From the NCBI GenBank assembly GCA_018114805.1, contig CP073042.1, positions 5,191,501 to 5,255,500 of the forward strand: a stretch of DNA of 64,000 nucleotides. The letters are read 5' to 3'. The DNA comes from Candidatus Streptomyces philanthi. Lineage in GTDB: Bacteria; Actinomycetota; Actinomycetes; Streptomycetales; Streptomycetaceae. Below the pieces are notes generated by a model, which did no database searches, was not told the DNA's origin, and saw nothing but the letters and a program-made list of their open reading frames with translations. Each line of letters begins with the position of its first letter. The first letter of the stretch is position 1. Shown piece by piece: positions 56,309 through 64,000 of the stretch. Both the position numbers and the translations under genes were made by a program.

Positions 56309-57271
56309 TGTCCGGGAGCGGATTCCGGTGAACGCCAAGTGGACATTGGGCGAGAGGATCGCGACTCACCGTAGCCGTATATGCTCCTCCGACCTGGCGG
56401 GCGCGATCCCCGGTGTCGGGAGGAATTCGTCAGGCCGAGCGGTGGACGAGCGTCTTTCGGGCGGCTCGTACCGCGGGTTCCCGGTCATCTTCCGTTGGCC
56501 CAGTGGGCTTTCGGGTGAACGGCGGTCGGCGTCCCCCTATGGGGGCGCAAATCGCTCGTCAACTGTCCAACGCCTAGACAGCTTGGTCTATGCCAAGGCG
56601 GCATGTGATGAAGAACTTCGGGCCTGTCGGGAACTCGATGTCTTTCTCGTCCGACTACCGAAAAAGGCCCTTCCTGGCACCCCGGAGCGGCGCCCTTCGA
56701 ATGGCGGTGGGAATGCTTCCCGGGTGCTCGCATTTCGGCTGCCTAGCCGCTTGAATCGGTCATCCCTGCCCCTGTACGCTCACCTGGCGTTGGCCGAAAA
56801 GAGTCTGTTCAGAGTGGCTCATGGGGCCACCGAACCGGGCAAAAAGCGCGAACTTCAATGGCGTTTCGCTCACTCTTTCGCGGGGTAGCGCCCTGGTTCG
56901 CCGGATGTTCTTGTGGAGGGAGAGAGGGGAACGCGCCACTCCGGGTGGCTAATTCCTACTTGTCATGAAGACGCTCAGTGACGCCTTAACCAGAACTGCA
57001 ACCGGAATCTGAGCCAGGCTGAAAAGAAGGCCAAATGCTTGCCGTGCCGATGGGGGTGAGCAAGCATCCAGGGCGAGTCGCCCAATGATGTGTGGCCAGG
57101 TGTTCACGGGCTGGGGAGGCCCGTCGCCGGGGCCGGTCATTTCAGTGTGTGGTGCAGCATTTCGGCACCCAGCAATGATTCGCCGTACGCATCGCAGTGA
57201 TGATCCACCGCACGAGGCATGGGGAACCGCTGTCGCGATTTCAGCAGGTTCCTAAGGGGGAATGTCCGAGA
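56309..57271. other. 960-bp non-coding region of lower GC before the main operon
   Basis: No accepted gene. It holds CCCCCTATGGGGG (56533-56545), TAGAC-N6-GTCTA (56575-56590) and GGTGC-N9-GCACC (near 57152-57170). Two open frames (56328-56888 plus; 56949-57140 minus) lack family resemblance and RBS. This is probably the control region of the isonitrile operon, possibly with decayed sequence. Confidence 0.4.
56533..56545. promoter_or_regulatory. palindrome CCCCCTATGGGGG
   Basis: Perfect 5-bp G/C arms around TAT in the region upstream of the exporter and isonitrile genes. The C/G-run layout is reminiscent of metal-sensor (CsoR-like) sites, but the flanking TA/TA is missing. Confidence 0.25.
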
Positions 57272-58678
57272 ATGTCCGCAATAACGTCGTCACCCGCACC
57301 ACCTCGTCAGCGGCTTGGGCTGTCCCTATGCGTACTGGCCGCCGCGCAGCTCGTCATCGCACTCGACTTCAACATCGTCTACGTCGCCCTGCCGAGCATC
57401 CAGGAGGGCCTCGGCTTCTCCGAGCAGGACCTGCAGTGGGTGGTCAGCGCCTACATCGTGGCCACCGGCGGGTTCCTGCTCCTCGGCGGCCGGGCCACCG
57501 ATCTGCTGGGCCGGCGCCGGATGTTCGTCCTGGCGGCCGGGTTGTACGCCGGCTCGTCGCTGATCGGCGGACTGACCGACACGGCCTGGCTGTTGGTCGC
57601 CGTGCGCGCCGTGCAGGGCATCGGCGGCTCGCTGCTGTTTCCCGCCACCCTCTCGCTGATCACCACGATCTACGAGGAGGGCCCGCGCCGTAACAAGGCG
57701 TTGGCCGTGTGGGGCGCGGCCGGCGCCGGCGGGCTGTGCTTCGGCTCGCTGCTCGGCGGCGTCCTGGTCGAGGCGTTCGGCTGGCCGTCGGTGTTCATGG
57801 TCAACGTCCCGCTGGCCGGGTGGCTGCTCTTCCCCGCCGACCCGCCGCGGTCGCGGCAGCGGGACTTCGACGCCCTGGGCGCCGTCACCGCGACCGCCGG
57901 CATCACGCTCCTGGTGTTCCTGCTGGTCCGTGGGCCCGAGGTCGGCTGGACCAGCAAGGCCACCGTGCTGTGCGCGCTGTGTTCGGCGCTGCTGCTCGCG
58001 GCGTTCGCCGTCATCGAGGCGCGCACCCGTGATCCGCTCACCCCGGCGCGGCTGCTCACGCACCGCTCCCTGGTGGCCGGAATGGCGCTGGCCGCCGTCT
58101 TCAACGCGACCTTCGCCTCCGTCCCCTACTTCCTCACCCGCTATTTCCAGCTCGTGCACCACTACAGCGCGCTCGAGACCGGGTTGGCGTTCCTGCTGCC
58201 GGCCGTCATGGTCGCGGCCGGAACCCAGGTCGGCGAGCGGGCGATCGCCGCCTTCGGCGTACGGGCCACGCTGCTCGGCGGGTTGCTGCTCGGCGCGGCC
58301 GGCGCGGTCGCGCTCGCCGTGGCTTTCACCGACAGCGGCTCCTACGGGCGCCTGGTCCCCGGACTGGTGCTGCTCAGCCTCGGTCAGGGCGCGGCCTGGA
58401 CCGTGCTGTGGATCGTGGCCGCCTCCGGCGTCGCCCCGACTGACCAGGGCATCGCGTCGGGTCTGGCCTCCACGACGCTCCAGGTGGGCGGCGCCGTCGG
58501 GCTCGCGCTGCTGGTCGCCGTGGCCAACACGCGCAGCGACGGACTCGCCGGCGAGGCGCTGCGCGACGGGCTCGTCGACGGCGTGCGCCTGGTCAGCTAC
58601 CTAATCGCGGCTGGCATCTGCTGCGGGGCGCTCGTGCTCCTCGCGCTCCTCGCGCTCAGGAGGGCCCCGAGCCGGTAA
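57272..58678 (+). CDS. MFS exporter of the isonitrile cluster (DHA2, 14-TM type)
   Basis: 468 residues from ATG 57272, with AAGGGGGA about 10 nt upstream. QacA-type features: ALDFNIVYVALPSIQ (motif D1), GGRATDLLGRRRMFVLAAG (motif A), LVAVRAVQGIGGSLLFPATL, and GWPSVFMVNVPLAG. It opens the gene run that continues into KASIII, ACP and sco-like genes, so it most likely exports the isonitrile product or an intermediate, also giving self-protection. It is distinct from the MFS at 3480. Confidence 0.9.
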   Translation: MSAITSSPAPPRQRLGLSLCVLAAAQLVIALDFNIVYVALPSIQEGLGFSEQDLQWVVSAYIVATGGFLLLGGRATDLLGRRRMFVLAAGLYAGSSLIGGLTDTAWLLVAVRAVQGIGGSLLFPATLSLITTIYEEGPRRNKALAVWGAAGAGGLCFGSLLGGVLVEAFGWPSVFMVNVPLAGWLLFPADPPRSRQRDFDALGAVTATAGITLLVFLLVRGPEVGWTSKATVLCALCSALLLAAFAVIEARTRDPLTPARLLTHRSLVAGMALAAVFNATFASVPYFLTRYFQLVHHYSALETGLAFLLPAVMVAAGTQVGERAIAAFGVRATLLGGLLLGAAGAVALAVAFTDSGSYGRLVPGLVLLSLGQGAAWTVLWIVAASGVAPTDQGIASGLASTTLQVGGAVGLALLVAVANTRSDGLAGEALRDGLVDGVRLVSYLIAAGICCGALVLLALLALRRAPSR

Positions 58679-58815
58679 CGGCCCCGTCAACCGATCGGCC
58701 CCACGCCGCCGCCCGCCACCGGTCGGACCCCCACCCCACACCAGTACCCGACCGAACCCGCTGACCCTGCTTGTGACCCTGCTTGCCGACTTGCTCGCCG
58801 ATTGAGGAGACCGCC

Positions 58816-59937
58816 GTGCCCAGCGATGCCGCCCCACCGCCCGAACCCGACGATCGAGCCCTCGCGTACGCCCCGCGTGCCGCCGTGTTGTGCGGGCTCG
58901 CGGGTTGGCTGCCGCCGCGCGTCGTCACCAACGACGAGTTGTCCACCTACCTCGACACCAGCGACGAGTGGATCGCCACCCGCACCGGGATCTGCCAGCG
59001 CCACTTCGCCGACCCCGGCCAGGCCACCTCGGACCTCGCCGTCGAGGCGGGCCGGCGCGCGCTGGAGTCGGCCGGCACCGAGAGCGTGGACGCCGTGGTC
59101 GTGGCCACCACCACGCCCGACCGGAGCTGCCCGGCCACCGCCCCGCTGGTGGCCCACCGACTCGGCCTGACCGGCGTCGCGGCCTTCGACGTCAGCGCCG
59201 TGTGCACCGGCTTCGTCTACGGGCTCGCCACCGCCGCCGGCCTGATCACCGCGGGCGTCGCCGAGCGCGTGCTGTTGATCGGCGCGGACACGTACACCAC
59301 CATCATCGACCCGCTGGACCGCGCGAACGCGATCATCTTCGGCGACGGCGCCGGGGCGGTCGTGCTGCGCGCCGGCGACGCCGACGAACCCGGTGCCATC
59401 GGCCACTTCGACCTCGGCAGCGACGGCGCCGAGGAAGAGATGATCATGGTGGCGGCCGGCGGCTCCCGGCAGCGCTCGCGCCGCGACGAGCAGCCCAGCC
59501 ACGCCGACCGGCACTTCTCGATGGAGGGCAGGGCGGTGTTCCGGCACGCGATCACGCGCATGACCGGCTCCGTCCGCGCCTCGCTCGCCGCCGCCGAGTG
59601 GAAGGTCGACGACGTCGACCACCTCGTGCCGCACCAGGCCAACCAGCGCATCCTGCGAGCGGTCGCCGACGATCTCGGCCTCCCGCGCGAGCGCTGCGTC
59701 TCTAACGCCGAGTCGGTCGGAAACACCGGTGCCGCCTCCATCCCGCTGGCGCTCGCGGGCGCGGCGGCCGGCAACGTTATCGAGCCCGGGGACCGCGTGC
59801 TCCTCACCGCCTTCGGCGGTGGCCTGACCTGGGGCTCCTGCGCGCTGCGCTGGCCCGACCGGACCCCCCGTACGCCGACCGCACCCGCGGCAGCCGCACC
59901 CGTAACCGCCCAAGAGGGAGGACCTCTCGCACCATGA
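58816..59937 (+). CDS. 3-oxoacyl-ACP synthase III (KASIII/FabH) homologue
   Basis: 373 residues from GTG 58816 after GAGGAG. Catalytic triad Cys130 (DVSAVCTGFVYG), His273 (VPHQANQRIL) and Asn303 (SVGNTGAASIP) are all present, plus FGDGAGAVVL and ETG-type substrate loop region (WIATRTGICQRHF). A 20-residue Pro-rich N-terminal extension is unusual for FabH. It overlaps the ACP gene by 4 bp, so the two proteins work together. It could start a dedicated short acyl chain for the lipopeptide, or act as a spare FabH for self-resistance, since isonitrile fatty acids of the amycomicin type inhibit FabH. Confidence 0.9.
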   Translation: MPSDAAPPPEPDDRALAYAPRAAVLCGLAGWLPPRVVTNDELSTYLDTSDEWIATRTGICQRHFADPGQATSDLAVEAGRRALESAGTESVDAVVVATTTPDRSCPATAPLVAHRLGLTGVAAFDVSAVCTGFVYGLATAAGLITAGVAERVLLIGADTYTTIIDPLDRANAIIFGDGAGAVVLRAGDADEPGAIGHFDLGSDGAEEEMIMVAAGGSRQRSRRDEQPSHADRHFSMEGRAVFRHAITRMTGSVRASLAAAEWKVDDVDHLVPHQANQRILRAVADDLGLPRERCVSNAESVGNTGAASIPLALAGAAAGNVIEPGDRVLLTAFGGGLTWGSCALRWPDRTPRTPTAPAAAAPVTAQEGGPLAP

Positions 59938-60170
59938 GCGCCACCTATGACCGACTCATCGCCCTGCTGACCAAGCTGCACGAGGCCCCGCCGGGGGACA
60001 CCACCCCGGACGCGACCTACGCGGAGCTCGACGTCGACTCGCTGACGCTCGTGGAGATCGTCATGCACGTCGAACGCGAGCTGGGCGTGACCATCGAGGA
60101 CAGCGAGCTGCACCCCGACCTCAGCCTCGGCGCCACTGCCAAGCTCATTGACGAGCGGCTTGCCGGATAG
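59934..60170 (+). CDS. acyl carrier protein 1
   Basis: 78 residues. The phosphopantetheine site is Ser36 in AELDVDSLTLVEIVMHVERE. Acidic helices are typical of type II FAS/PKS carriers. ATGA overlap with the KASIII gene shows coupled translation. It differs clearly from the second ACP in this cluster (GLDSLR type), suggesting separate tasks: chain assembly here, isonitrile maturation there. Confidence 0.9.
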   Translation: MSATYDRLIALLTKLHEAPPGDTTPDATYAELDVDSLTLVEIVMHVERELGVTIEDSELHPDLSLGATAKLIDERLAG

Positions 60171-60240
60171 CCGTGCACGTCCTCCCCGAGCCAATTTCCA
60201 CCAACACGGTTCACCTTTAACTCCCGGAAAGGCAGTCACG

Positions 60241-61128
60241 ATGGAGATCGTCCCGCAGGAAGGCAAGAAGCTCGGCGCGGCCGTGCACGGGTTCGACTAC
60301 GCCAGCGCTTCTGAGGCGGACATCCAGAAGCTCAAGGAAACCGTCTACACGAAGAAAATCGCGGTGCTCAAGGCGCAGGACCTGGACCCCGCGCAATTCC
60401 TGGAGCTGGGCAAGCGGCTCGGCCGTCCCGAGACGTACTACGAGCCGATGTACCAGCACCCCGACGTGCCCGAGGTCTTCGTCTCGTCCAACGTTCCCAA
60501 GGACGGCAAGCAGATCGGCGTGCCGAAGACCGGCAAGTTCTGGCACGCGGACTGCATGTTCATGCCGGACCCGTTCGGCATCACGCTGATCTACCCCCAG
60601 GTCATTCCGCAGAAGAACCGCGGAACGTACTTCATCGACATGGGCAAGGCGTACGAGGCGCTTCCCGAGGACCTGAAGAAGGCGGCCGAGGGCACGCGGT
60701 GCCGGCACTCCGTCCGCAAGTACTTCAAGATCCGCCCGCACGACGTCTACCGCCCGATCTCCGAGATCATCGAAGAGGTCGAGACCAAGACCCCGCCGGT
60801 GGTGTACCCCACGACCTTCAACCACCCGATCACCGGTGAAACGATCCTCTACATTAGCGAGGGCTTCACCGTGGACATCGAGGACGCGGAGGGCAAGCCG
60901 CTGGAGACCGACCTGCTGCACGACCTGTTCAAGGCCACCGGGCAGTTGGACGACACCTTCTCTAACGACAACATCCACCTGCAGAGCTTCGAGAAGGGCG
61001 ACCTGCTGGTCTGGGACAACCGCAGCCTGATCCACCGCGCCCTGCACACCACCGCCCCCGAGCCCACCTCCTCGTTCCGGGTCACCGTGCACGACGAGCA
61101 CAAGCTCTACGACGGACTCACGGTCTGA
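60241..61128 (+). CDS. scoE: non-heme iron isonitrile-forming oxidase/decarboxylase (ScoE-like)
   Basis: 295 residues, TauD/TfdA fold. Iron ligands His102 and Asp104 (FWHADCMF) and His265 (SLIHRALHT), 2OG Arg280 (SFRVTVHD). With an offset of 30, these and Tyr66, Tyr67, Tyr71, Lys163, Arg165 and His269 fall on the ScoE active-site positions as I remember them (H132, D134, H295, R310, Y96/Y97/Y101, K193, R195, H299). Family role: two 2OG-dependent oxidations convert an N-carboxymethyl-3-amino acid (CABA type) into an isonitrile with loss of CO2. RBS GGAAAGG at 60223. TGATG overlap with the next gene. Rv0097 is the mycobacterial counterpart. Confidence 0.9.
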   Translation: MEIVPQEGKKLGAAVHGFDYASASEADIQKLKETVYTKKIAVLKAQDLDPAQFLELGKRLGRPETYYEPMYQHPDVPEVFVSSNVPKDGKQIGVPKTGKFWHADCMFMPDPFGITLIYPQVIPQKNRGTYFIDMGKAYEALPEDLKKAAEGTRCRHSVRKYFKIRPHDVYRPISEIIEEVETKTPPVVYPTTFNHPITGETILYISEGFTVDIEDAEGKPLETDLLHDLFKATGQLDDTFSNDNIHLQSFEKGDLLVWDNRSLIHRALHTTAPEPTSSFRVTVHDEHKLYDGLTV

Positions 61129-61685
61129 TGGCGACCCACACCGCCGAACGTGTCGTCAGGCACAAGCCGTCGGCACCCGAGTGGTACGCCACCGACCGCG
61201 AGCTGCTCCCGCCGGTGCTGCGCCCCTACAAGGAGAACTGCAAGTACCTGCTCTCCGCGGAGGTCAGCGCCAATGCGGGACTCGGCACGGCGCGTTATGA
61301 GTTCGCCATTCCGGAGTCGTGCTACATCGACGACACCGGGCATCTCAACGCGGTCGAGGTGAACATCTGCTACAACCAGATGATATATTACCTGGTCGCC
61401 AAGTCCGTGCAAGAGGGACTGATGCCGGGATTCGCCTCGTGGACGATGGACGACTACTGGCGGCACCAGCTTCCGGATATCCTCATCGCCCGCTTCGGCA
61501 GCAATTTCCGGCGACCGATCAATCCCCGGTCCTTCTCCGGTGAGATGACGTTCCTCTCGCTCACCCGGCGTACCCCGGGCGGCGGCGATCCCATGCTGCT
61601 CGCCGAAACCTCGTACCGGTACTGGGACGCCGACGGCGGACGCTGCGACGGCGAGGCCACCCTCGCTTTCGTGGGTGTCGCTTAG
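61128..61685 (+). CDS. scoD: FcoT/ScoD-like hot-dog protein (glycine-adding thioesterase/lyase)
   Basis: 185 residues, single hot-dog fold. It shares with M. tuberculosis FcoT (Rv0098) the patterns GHLNAVEVNICYNQMIYY, DDYWRHQLPDILI and FRRPINPRSFS. In isonitrile pathways this enzyme catalyses Michael addition of glycine to an alpha,beta-unsaturated acyl-ACP and releases the beta-amino acid derivative used by ScoE. TGATG coupling with scoE fits consecutive steps. Complete; the first 30 residues are variable. Confidence 0.88.
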   Translation: MATHTAERVVRHKPSAPEWYATDRELLPPVLRPYKENCKYLLSAEVSANAGLGTARYEFAIPESCYIDDTGHLNAVEVNICYNQMIYYLVAKSVQEGLMPGFASWTMDDYWRHQLPDILIARFGSNFRRPINPRSFSGEMTFLSLTRRTPGGGDPMLLAETSYRYWDADGGRCDGEATLAFVGVA

Positions 61686-61781
61686 CCGTCACCTTCACAC
61701 AGCGATATCACCTGCCGTGGTGCGGGCCGCCGAGAAAGAGGTGGCGGCCCGCACCACGGACCGAATGCGGAGGCGCAGGAC

Positions 61782-63419
61782 ATGGCCGATTCCACGATGA
61801 CGCGTACAGCCGACGGCAGGCTCTACCACCCGAACCTGCACACCCTCGACGAGACGGCGCGCTTCCACGCCGAGCGGCAGCCGGACGTAGCGGCGGTGCT
61901 GTGCGAGGGCCGCGTCCTGACGTACGGGGACCTGCACCGGGAGAGCAACCGCATCGCGCGCGCCATCGAGGCCGCGGGACTGCCGCCCGGCGCGCGCGTC
62001 GCCTACCTCGGCAAGGAATCCGAGCACTACTACGAGATCCTCTTCGGCTGCGCCAAGAGCCAGACCGTGCTCGTGCCCATCAACTGGCGCCTGACCGCGC
62101 CCGAGGTCAGCCACATCCTGCGCGACTCCGGCAGCGAACTTCTCTTCCTGGAGGAGGAGTTCGCCCCCATCATCGACCGCGTGCCGGACGCCGTGCCGAC
62201 CACGGTGGTCCGGCTGAGCACCGGCGCGGGCCCCGCCACCGCCGGCCAGGAGGCGCCCAGCGCCACGGCCGTCGACTTCGCCGCCTGGAAGAGCGCGCAC
62301 CCTGACACCGAGGTGAACCGCCCGGCGACCCCCGACACCCCCGTCGCCCAGATCTACACCAGCGGCACCACGGGCCTGCCCAAGGGCGTGGTCCTCGCCC
62401 ACCGCAGCTTCTTCGCCATCCGCGACGCGCTCGCCTTGCAGGGCCTGGACTGGATCGACTGGCGCGCCGGCGACATCGCCCTGATCGGCATCCCCGGCTT
62501 CCACGTCGGCGGCCTGTGGTGGGCCACGCAGAACTTCAGCGCGGGCGTGACCGTCGTCGCCATGCGCGCCTTCGCGCCGCACCAGGCCAACGCCCTGATC
62601 AAGGACCTGGGCATCACCACCGCCTGCGTGGTGCCCGCGATGTTGCGCATGATGCTGGCCGAACCCGGCGTGAGCCCCGAGCACTTCAGCACCCTGCGCA
62701 AGATCGTCTACGGCGGCTCGCCCATCTCCGAGGCGCTCCTCGAACAGAGCCTGTCCCTCTCCGGCTGCGAGTTCGCCCAGATCTACGGGCTCACCGAGAC
62801 CGGCAACACCGCGGTGTGCCTGCCCCCGGCCGACCACGTGCCGGGACACCCCCGGATGAAGGCCGCTGGCCACCCGTACCCGGGCGTGCGCGCCAAGGTC
62901 ATCGACGGGGACGGCAAGGAGTTGCCCGTCGGGACCGTCGGCGAGGTGTGCCTGGCCACCCCGGCCCGCATGGTCGAGTACTGGGGGCTGCCCGACAAGA
63001 CCCGCGAGACGCTCGTCGGCGAGTGGATCCACACCGGCGACGCCGGCTACCTCGACGCCGACGGCTACGTGTTCATCAGCGACCGCATCAAGGACGCCGT
63101 CATCGTCGCGGGCGAGAACGTCTACCCCGCCGAGATCGAGGGCGCCCTGGAGGCGCACCCCGGCGTGCGCGAGGCGTGCGTGGTGGGCGCGCCCGACGAG
63201 CGCTGGGGCGAGACCATCCACGCCTTCGTCGTCGCCGTCCCCGGCGAGCAGCCGACCCCCCGGGACCTGCACCGCTTCCTGGTGGACCGGCTCGCCAGCT
63301 TCAAGCTCCCCGCCAAGTACGAGTTCATCGACCAGGTGCCGCGCAACACTAGCGGCAAGATCCTCCGCCGCGAACTGCGCGACCGCTTCTGGAAGGACGC
63401 GGACCGCAAGGTCAACTGA
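61782..63419 (+). CDS. scoC: acyl-AMP ligase / acyl-ACP ligase (ScoC/FadD10-like)
   Basis: 545 residues, ATG 61782 after GGAGG. ANL superfamily: P-loop YTSGTTGLPKG (192-202), IYGLTETGN, WIHTGDAGYLDADGY and the catalytic Lys526 in PRNTSGKILRREL. Family role: activates a medium fatty acid (often an enoic acid) as AMP ester and loads it on the neighbouring ACP, as ScoC and FadD10 do. Position between ScoD and the ACP is conserved. A 96-bp gap precedes it, still within the operon. Confidence 0.9.
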   Translation: MADSTMTRTADGRLYHPNLHTLDETARFHAERQPDVAAVLCEGRVLTYGDLHRESNRIARAIEAAGLPPGARVAYLGKESEHYYEILFGCAKSQTVLVPINWRLTAPEVSHILRDSGSELLFLEEEFAPIIDRVPDAVPTTVVRLSTGAGPATAGQEAPSATAVDFAAWKSAHPDTEVNRPATPDTPVAQIYTSGTTGLPKGVVLAHRSFFAIRDALALQGLDWIDWRAGDIALIGIPGFHVGGLWWATQNFSAGVTVVAMRAFAPHQANALIKDLGITTACVVPAMLRMMLAEPGVSPEHFSTLRKIVYGGSPISEALLEQSLSLSGCEFAQIYGLTETGNTAVCLPPADHVPGHPRMKAAGHPYPGVRAKVIDGDGKELPVGTVGEVCLATPARMVEYWGLPDKTRETLVGEWIHTGDAGYLDADGYVFISDRIKDAVIVAGENVYPAEIEGALEAHPGVREACVVGAPDERWGETIHAFVVAVPGEQPTPRDLHRFLVDRLASFKLPAKYEFIDQVPRNTSGKILRRELRDRFWKDADRKVN

Positions 63420-63464
63420 CCGCCGTCGCCGCAGCCCCTGCCCCGCTACCCAAGAGAGAACGAC

Positions 63465-63722
63465 ATGTCTGAGCCCTTGACGCTGGCGACCTTCCGCGCC
63501 GACCTCGCGGAGGTGCTGCACCAGCAGCCGGATGAAGTAGACTTCGACGAGAACCCCCTGTACGCGGGCCTGGACTCGCTGCGCATCGTCACCCTGGCCG
63601 AACGCTGGCGCTCGGCCGGCGCCGAGGTCAGCTTCGTGGAGCTGGCCGAGCGCACGTCGTTCGACCAGTGGTGGGACCTGATCGCCGAACGCCAGGCGGG
63701 AGTCGAACATGCCGAAGCCTGA
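63465..63722 (+). CDS. scoB: acyl carrier protein 2 (ScoB-like)
   Basis: 85 residues with the carrier Ser38 in YAGLDSLRIVTLAERWRSAG, the NRPS-associated ACP type seen in ScoB/Rv0100. It accepts the acyl group from the ligase and carries it through the glycine-addition step. The 3' end overlaps the NRPS start by 14 bp. Confidence 0.88.
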   Translation: MSEPLTLATFRADLAEVLHQQPDEVDFDENPLYAGLDSLRIVTLAERWRSAGAEVSFVELAERTSFDQWWDLIAERQAGVEHAEA

Positions 63723-64000
63723 CGGCACCCAGAGCGGCATCGCGATCCCCGCCGGCCCCGGCGCGGAGGAGCGGCACCCCCTGCTCGCCGCACAGGAGGG
63801 CATCTGGACCGGGCAGCAACTCGACCTGGACAGCCCCGCGTTCAACACGGCCGAGTACGTGTGCATCGCCGGCCCCATGGACACCGGGGTCTTCGTCGCC
63901 GCGCTGCGCCAGGTGGTCGCCGAGACCGAGGCGCTCGGCGTCCGCTTCACCGCCCAGGACGGCAAGCTCTGGCAGGTCACCGCGGACGTCACCGACTGGC
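63709..64000 (+). CDS. scoA: non-ribosomal peptide synthetase, N-terminal part (ScoA-like), cut by window end
   Basis: 97 codons are visible: MPKPDGTQSGIAIPAGPGAE, then the opening of a condensation domain (HPLLAAQEGIWTGQQLDLDS, YVCIAGPMDTGVFVAALRQV, ETEALGVRFTAQDGKLW). The start ATG 63709 lies inside the ACP gene. In related clusters this enzyme condenses two isonitrile acyl chains with an amino acid such as lysine or ornithine and reduces it off. Adenylation specificity cannot be seen here. Confidence 0.85.
   Translation, partial: MPKPDGTQSGIAIPAGPGAEERHPLLAAQEGIWTGQQLDLDSPAFNTAEYVCIAGPMDTGVFVAALRQVVAETEALGVRFTAQDGKLWQVTADVTDW

Noticed and set aside
56328..56888. 186-codon open frame upstream of the isonitrile operon
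   Set aside because: Ser/Arg-rich composition, no RBS, no domain pattern, lower GC without codon bias; judged intergenic.
56949..57140. 63-codon minus-strand frame with a hydrophobic end
   Set aside because: No RBS and no family; too weak to call as a membrane peptide.

Overview
The window is high-GC actinobacterial DNA. Gene content and the core block (panB, nadE, glnA2-type gamma-glutamylpolyamine synthetase, glnE, malR) point to a Streptomyces or close relative. Coding sequences start with ATG, GTG or TTG, use G/C-ending codons, and are often translationally coupled (ATGA, GTGA and TGATG overlaps).

Layout. 0-5.9 kb: DrrAB-type ABC exporter, panB, and an MFS efflux pump with its TetR repressor and a visible operator. 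6.2-8.1 kb: membrane-anchored EEP hydrolase and FrnE-like DsbA protein around a shared palindromic terminator. 8.3-12.2 kb: decaying accessory patch (XRE/TPR regulator pair, paralogous small ORFs, Nudix-like remnant). 12.2-15.8 kb: nadE, WYL regulator, NmrA-like reductase. 15.9-18.4 kb: copper-detoxification unit (multicopper oxidase, DUF6153 protein, CsoR-like box). 18.4-23.1 kb: FadR-type regulator, secreted M9 collagenase, glnA2. 23.1-25.6 kb: atypical island with a DUF3800 gene and a structured inverted-repeat element. 25.6-31.6 kb: serine hydrolase, glnE, PAP2 phosphatase. 31.6-34.9 kb: malR and an alpha-glucosidase, with no malEFG transporter between them. 35-46 kb: DUF4253 protein, TetR-reductase-hydrolase operon, GH89 glycosidase. 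45.8-52.7 kb: DesK-type two-component genes, RluA-type pseudouridine synthase, MMPL transporter, small regulators. 53.5-64 kb: ECF sigma factor of the SigC family followed by a natural-product gene cluster.

The cluster is the highlight. From 60.2 kb to the window end it reads ScoE-ScoD-ScoC-ScoB-ScoA: non-heme iron isonitrile-forming oxidase/decarboxylase, FcoT-like hot-dog protein, acyl-AMP ligase, ACP and the start of an NRPS. This is the gene set of isonitrile lipopeptides, which are copper-binding chalkophores (M. tuberculosis Rv0097-Rv0101 is the parallel). Directly upstream, and apparently in the same transcription unit, are an MFS exporter, a KASIII (FabH) homologue and a second ACP. 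Farther upstream are an Asp/Asn (LpxO-like) hydroxylase and the SigC-like sigma factor. In M. tuberculosis, SigC is linked to copper acquisition and the equivalent NRPS locus, so a copper-starvation regulon is a reasonable inference. The window thus holds both copper-export/oxidation and putative copper-acquisition functions.

A caution runs through the annotation: about fifteen to twenty genes carry single-base frameshifts, in-frame stop codons (TAG/TAA where Gln or Tyr is expected) or short duplications, while 21.7-31.6 kb and 55.4-64 kb look clean. Whether these are real lesions or sequence errors cannot be decided from the sequence alone. Family assignments come from motifs recognised by eye; no database search was run.
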